From: Glandiceps talaboti
Taxonomy: Eukaryota; Hemichordata; Enteropneusta; Spengelidae
Length of the DNA stretch: 52,500 bases
Assembly: GCF_964340395.1 (NCBI RefSeq)
Contig: NC_135553.1
Coordinates: 3,000,001-3,052,500, forward strand
Direction of reading: 5' to 3'
Below the pieces are notes generated by a model. It was given only the letters and a program-made list of their open reading frames with translations. It was not told the origin of the DNA and ran no database searches. Each line of letters starts with the position of its first letter. Position 1 is the first letter of the stretch. Both the position numbers and the translations under genes were made by a program. Below, piece by piece: positions 25,843-52,500 of the stretch.

Positions 25843-28038
25843 TTGAATTGAATTGAAATTTATTCCACCAGAAGAGAAAAATATATACACAAACTCTGAA
25901 AGCAACGGATAAAACATTTCTGGTGAGGGCCATGGAAATAGTTCGTAGGAACTAATCAATGTCCATGGACCGTACATGTAGATAATAAATACAAATTTGG
26001 GCTGGTACGAGTTTCACAGTAACAACAAAAATACAATTCTTAGTAAATAAGGAGAAGTGTTGGTGGCAAAATTAAATGGAAGCTTATAAACGTAACGGAA
26101 AAAAATAGTAAAATAAGAACAGGTAACAAGCACAAGTTCTAATATACAGAAATAAAATTACAGTGGCAAATTGAAAGAGACAACAGATAAAGGTTATTCC
26201 CTCAGAAGATACTGCTTTAAGTTTTTCTTAAAATTATGTCTATTGTTTATCGTTCTTACAGACATAGGCACAGAGTTCCAGGTTTTAATAGATGCGTACT
26301 TGAAGTTGTGTTGACTAATTGAGAGGTTAACCTTAGGGATTGGAAAGTTACCACTGTTGTTAGCACTGGTTGGATAGCTATGGGACAACTGGTATGTGAT
26401 GTAATGGTCAAGAGTGTGTGTAAAGCGGTTATGGTTTAGATCGTAGATGAACATGCAAGTCTGAAGTTTACAAAGTTTATAGATGTCAAGAATATTAAGT
26501 TGGTTAAAGAGAGGAGTAGAGTGTGCATGGTAGTCAGAGAAGGTTATGAGACGAACTATTTTCTTTTGTAGACGGTAAAGTGGGTCAAGGGCTGTTGGAT
26601 AAGTGTTTCCCCAGATTTCAACACAATAACTAAGGTGGGGGAGAATTAGACTATTATAGAGGAGGATGAGGACAGATTTAGGAACATAGTGCCGAATGCG
26701 TGAAATTATGCCAACTTTCGGGCTGATTGTGTTCCTCACTTTTTCAATATGTGACTTCCAAGTAAGGGAGGGGTCGATTGCTACGCCTAGGTATGTGGCT
26801 GACAACACTCCCTTCACGGGTGTATTGCCAATACAAAGACGTCCTTCCAAATGGGTGGATTTTTGGGGCGTTTTTATGACCATATAGTTTGTTTTTTCGA
26901 TGTTAATTGTAAGTTTGTTTGCATTGCACCAGAGGTTGACTTTGTCAAGAGGTTTACTGAGAAGAGAAAGGTTAATATGGGTGGATGTCATGTATTTGAA
27001 AAGATTAGTATCGTCAGCAAATAGTCGAATGTTGAAAGCATTAGTAGATTTGTTAATATCGTTAATATAAATCAAGAAAAGGATAGGTCCCAAGATAGAT
27101 CCTTGCGGTACACCACATTTGATCTGTCTTGGGTTTGAAGTGAAGCCGTTGATATTAACAACCTGTTGACGATTTTCCAGATAGCTTTGGAACCAGCGGA
27201 GAGGTACACCTCTGATTCCATAGTAAGAAAGTTTTTTGAGTAGAATTTGGTGGTCAATAGTATCAAACGCCTTTTTAAGGTCAATAAAGATGCCAAATGT
27301 AATTAGACCGTTGTCCATTTTGTCTGTAATGTCTGAAACCAAATCAGCTAAAGCAAGTTTTGTACTATATTTTTTTCGAAATCCATATTGGGTATTTATA
27401 ATAATATTAAATTTGTCGAGGAAAGTGGTTAGCTGGTCCTGTACAATTGATTCGAAAACCTTACTGAGTATCGGTAGAATAGAAATGGGCCTATAGTTAC
27501 TGGCTTCAAGCACTGAGCCTTTCTTGTAGATTGGTGATATTTTTGCAAATTTGAGTGGGTCTGGAAATATGCCTTCAGTGAGAGAACAGTTAATAATGTG
27601 GGTTAGTGGACGAGAAATGTAATGAACAGAATCAATGATGAGTTTAGGATGAATATGATCGTGTCCCATAGCTTTCCGGGGATCTAAGCGACTGATTTCC
27701 TTGGCAACATCGTTTTCATTAACTGGACGAAAAAAGATTGAATTGGGGTAATTGTCAGTAAGGTAACTATCAAAACTTTCGGGAGAATTTATATTTGCTG
27801 CAAGATTAGGTCCAATATTTGAAAAGAAGTCATTAAAAGTTTCAGCTATGTCACTGCTTTCTGTCAAGAGTACATCAGTATGGTCACAGGCTTTTATTTG
27901 TTTTGGGGATGACAAGTTTTTGCTATTTTTGTTTAAAATCTCGTTAATTGTTTTCCAAATTTTGTTTGTGTTTCCTGTATTGGACAGAAACTTAATGTGG
28001 TAATAGTGCCTTTTCGCTGATTTGAGAAGTTTTGTCAG
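25843..28038 (-). mobile_element. 5'-truncated non-LTR retrotransposon (LINE, CR1/Jockey-like group)
   Basis: A 2.2 kb fragment on the minus strand: the 3' part of ORF2 (reverse transcriptase and C-terminal region) plus a 3' UTR of about 350 bases (26193-25843). No apurinic endonuclease or ORF1 is present, which is the usual result of incomplete target-primed reverse transcription. The RT frame is free of stops, so the insertion is fairly young. Both ends sit directly against the same (TATAG)n pentanucleotide. That indicates insertion into a pre-existing array, or extension of the LINE's own tail plus microhomology at the 5' junction. The element ends about 350 bases before the ATG of the subtilisin gene, within its promoter region and in the opposite direction. 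Confidence 0.88.
26194..28038 (-). CDS. LINE reverse transcriptase ORF, 5' truncated
   Basis: About 614 codons of LINE ORF2 end at a stop at 26194. Visible RT blocks in order are a palm motif ISPIYKKG with NYRPIS after it, a QYGFRKKYST finger motif, a D-containing FIDLKKAFDTIDH block, CGVPQGSILGP and the catalytic FADD box (27022-27011). Then come a thumb (WCNANKLTIN) and a C-terminal domain with repeated YLGV/HLSYC/LYRLQKK blocks typical of CR1/Jockey/L2-group elements. The upstream endonuclease is missing. The open frame continues through the (TATAG)n array into host sequence up to 28233, but those first residues are not part of the element. Within the LINE the frame is intact, yet it lacks its own start and promoter and is almost certainly inactive. 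The clade assignment is by motif impression and not by phylogeny. Confidence 0.88.
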   Translation of the reverse strand: MTKLLKSAKRHYYHIKFLSNTGNTNKIWKTINEILNKNSKNLSSPKQIKACDHTDVLLTESSDIAETFNDFFSNIGPNLAANINSPESFDSYLTDNYPNSIFFRPVNENDVAKEISRLDPRKAMGHDHIHPKLIIDSVHYISRPLTHIINCSLTEGIFPDPLKFAKISPIYKKGSVLEASNYRPISILPILSKVFESIVQDQLTTFLDKFNIIINTQYGFRKKYSTKLALADLVSDITDKMDNGLITFGIFIDLKKAFDTIDHQILLKKLSYYGIRGVPLRWFQSYLENRQQVVNINGFTSNPRQIKCGVPQGSILGPILFLIYINDINKSTNAFNIRLFADDTNLFKYMTSTHINLSLLSKPLDKVNLWCNANKLTINIEKTNYMVIKTPQKSTHLEGRLCIGNTPVKGVLSATYLGVAIDPSLTWKSHIEKVRNTISPKVGIISRIRHYVPKSVLILLYNSLILPHLSYCVEIWGNTYPTALDPLYRLQKKIVRLITFSDYHAHSTPLFNQLNILDIYKLCKLQTCMFIYDLNHNRFTHTLDHYITYQLSHSYPTSANNSGNFPIPKVNLSISQHNFKYASIKTWNSVPMSVRTINNRHNFKKNLKQYLLRE

Positions 28039-28149
28039 TATAGTATAGTATAGTATAGTATAGTATAGTATAGTATAGTATAGTATAGTATAGTATAGTA
28101 TAGTATAGTATAGTATAGTATAGTATAGTATAGTATAGTATAGTATAGT
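28039..28149. repeat. (TATAG)n array at the LINE 5' junction
   Basis: About 22 perfect TATAG units. It is longer and more regular than the array at the other end of the LINE and in the same orientation. Confidence 0.96.
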
Positions 28150-28386
28150 CTGCCGACAGCGTTTATAATTAACTGACCTTCGAAATGACCTTTCCTTTAC
28201 AACAGTCACCTGACTTGTTCTAACACGTGACACGGAAGTAAAAGTCTGATTAAGTCAGCGCTATCTTGAGCTAGTACTAGCTACTGCGCTACTACTACTA
28301 CTACTAGGGGCTTCCGTGACACTTGACTGCTGACTTGGCATCGACTTTCCAGCATTATCCCTTCTCACATAGTTCGGCGTTTTAAA
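28150..28386 (+). promoter_or_regulatory. Proximal promoter / 5' UTR of the subtilisin gene
   Basis: The 237 bases between the LINE-flanking microsatellite and the ATG must hold the core promoter and leader unless a further upstream exon exists. It includes a short CTA repeat (28291-28306). I see no clear TATA box. Confidence 0.35.
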
Positions 28387-51035
<22,649 letters not shown>

Positions 51036-52500
51036 TCCTGGGACGAGGGTCTTGTGTGAACGAGGATATCCTTGAAGAAGTCGTCATTAACCTAATATCA
51101 TGAAATTTGATACACTGTTATAGCTAGATATGCGGACATTTATTATCTCACATTTAGCATAATGACTTTTAATCAACAACCAAAGGATATATTCAAGTTG
51201 AAAATTAATTGCAAGCTGCATCAACCCGCATTGATTCATTGTTGTAAATAATTTTACTGCTTGCTTACGGGGGGGGGGGGGGGGGGGGGGGGTTAAATTC
51301 ACATACAAGAACGTTGGTCTCAATGGCATGCGTTACTGTAAATGATTTCAATTTAGAAAACGCGGGATCTTTCGAGTCGTCTGCTTGAACGGATCTTTTC
51401 TAAATATTCGAACATTACGTAATCAGAAGGGAATTTCCGAGAATTTGCAAGTACTGTGAAACGGTTAGCTGTTTAATACTGATATGATATTTTTGTATAA
51501 CGGATATTTTGCAAAATGGGAAACGCAACAAAAGGTTATAGATTGTGAGAAGTTAAGATTTTGTACTTTTATACTGTAATAGTCAAGAGATTTTTTTAAA
51601 TAGCATGATTGATACAGTTAAATACACGTAATAGAACCATGCAGGCTTACGCCGCCAGCGGCAAGGGCTTATGATGATTTTGTTCAACGTTACAAACGTT
51701 GTGTGAGTGTCACGGGACGGGTTACATGTTGTCTAGGGCATCTTTGCACGACCTCCTCGATGTGGTATTAATACTTTTGATTCGTTAGTTTGTGTTGCAT
51801 TTGTCAAATCAAGTGAGAATATATAGAAACAAAACACTAATGACATGTAGAAGCGTTCAAAACGTGTTTCGAAATGTCAAAAGTCACGTGTACGTTCTGC
51901 CCATGGTTACATGACATATAGTAACTTTGGGAAAGGACAAATGCTAGACTTAGGTATGGGATGCATGTACAGAGACACACTCGGCGGCTTTTTTTAGTTG
52001 TCCGCCATCTAACGATGAAAACAATACTAATATATAATTATAACAATCAAAGTTGCAAGAACCTTTGATGTGTGTATATTATTGTATCCAGATTATTTAC
52101 GAGTAGACCTTTTTCAATCACGGAAAAGAAATAAATATTTGTTAACAAACAATGCATCCTGTATTGTCATATCAATGTAAACTATAATTGTATTTGGTAT
52201 TGAACCGATGAATGGAACCCATGGCCTGGGGAAGTTTTGTATTTGATGTGATGGCGTTGTACTATAAGTCTGGAATCATTTCAAAACAACGCTTCAGGTC
52301 TTTCCATGGATGTATATCATGGAAAACAAGCTATCATCATGGATTGCAGTTATTTTTGTATCATGTATATTGAAAATGGTCATATTTAGGACTAACGGTC
52401 TGCTGATTCATGGGACAATCTGAGAACTGATGTATACCATGCTTCTCTTTGAAAAGTGTCTATTTCCTAGATCAAACCGAATTATTTATGCTATTGCTGT
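51036..52500 (+). other. 3' UTR and downstream flank of the subtilisin gene
   Basis: No coding exon seen. A 24-base poly-G run occupies 51269-51292. The first clear AATAAA is at 52130-52135, which would give a 3' UTR of about 1.1 kb if used; non-canonical earlier signals are possible. Confidence 0.45.

Noticed and set aside
28039-28233. N-terminal 65 residues of the long LINE frame, with a Met at 28233
   Set aside because: These codons come from host promoter DNA and the (TATAG)n array and are not element sequence.

Overview
The window is nuclear DNA of an animal, most likely a marine invertebrate. It has multi-exon genes with GT-AG introns, dense microsatellites, an interstitial TTAGGG-type telomere tract, a metazoan-style non-LTR retrotransposon and an endogenous Gypsy/Metaviridae element. 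The sequence alone does not fix the phylum. A lophotrochozoan or an invertebrate deuterostome would both fit.

Layout on the + strand. (1) Positions 1-22,000 hold two related small secreted-protein genes, each a signal-peptide exon joined in phase 0 to one exon coding a ten-cysteine domain of GFR-alpha/GAS1 (GDNF-receptor) type: exons 990-1094 + 16229-16573, and 20086-20169 + 21662-21982. The 15 kb intron of the first is filled with tandem repeats and carries two candidate exons of an unidentified gene on the opposite strand (9487-9631, 15017-15199). (2) Positions 22,000-25,800 are intergenic, dominated by a 1.4 kb AT-rich minisatellite with 24/26-bp units and a 276-bp higher-order repeat. (3) At 25,843-28,038 lies a 5'-truncated LINE (reverse transcriptase and 3' UTR, minus strand) bounded on both sides by the same (TATAG)n array. 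(4) From 28,387 to 51,035 an 18-exon gene encodes a secreted proteinase K/aqualysin-type subtilisin. The exons I delimited join to a 402-residue open frame with a complete D-H-S triad and oxyanion Asn. (5) Its first intron contains a complete 12,431-bp LTR retrotransposon in antisense orientation (30,111-42,541).

The LTR element is the most striking part. Its 714-bp LTRs read as identical, with TGTTAC...GTAACA termini, and it is flanked by a 4-bp ATAA duplication. It encodes Gag with two CCHC knuckles, then Pol (protease, RT, RNase H, integrase with terminal chromodomain). The Gag-Pol junction carries a canonical A AAA AAC -1 frameshift heptamer just before the gag stop. Downstream are a 361-residue accessory ORF that I cannot assign to any family and an 850-residue membrane glycoprotein-like ORF with signal peptide, furin-type site, hydrophobic fusion-like segment and two hydrophobic segments. 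All frames are open, so the insertion is young and may be competent. The combination of chromodomain integrase, F-type Env-like protein and an extra ORF is unusual.

Most of the remaining sequence is simple repeats: (GA)n, (GACA)n, (CATA)n, (TA)n, (TTGA)n, (GTGA)n and two minisatellites. These create many spurious low-complexity open frames.
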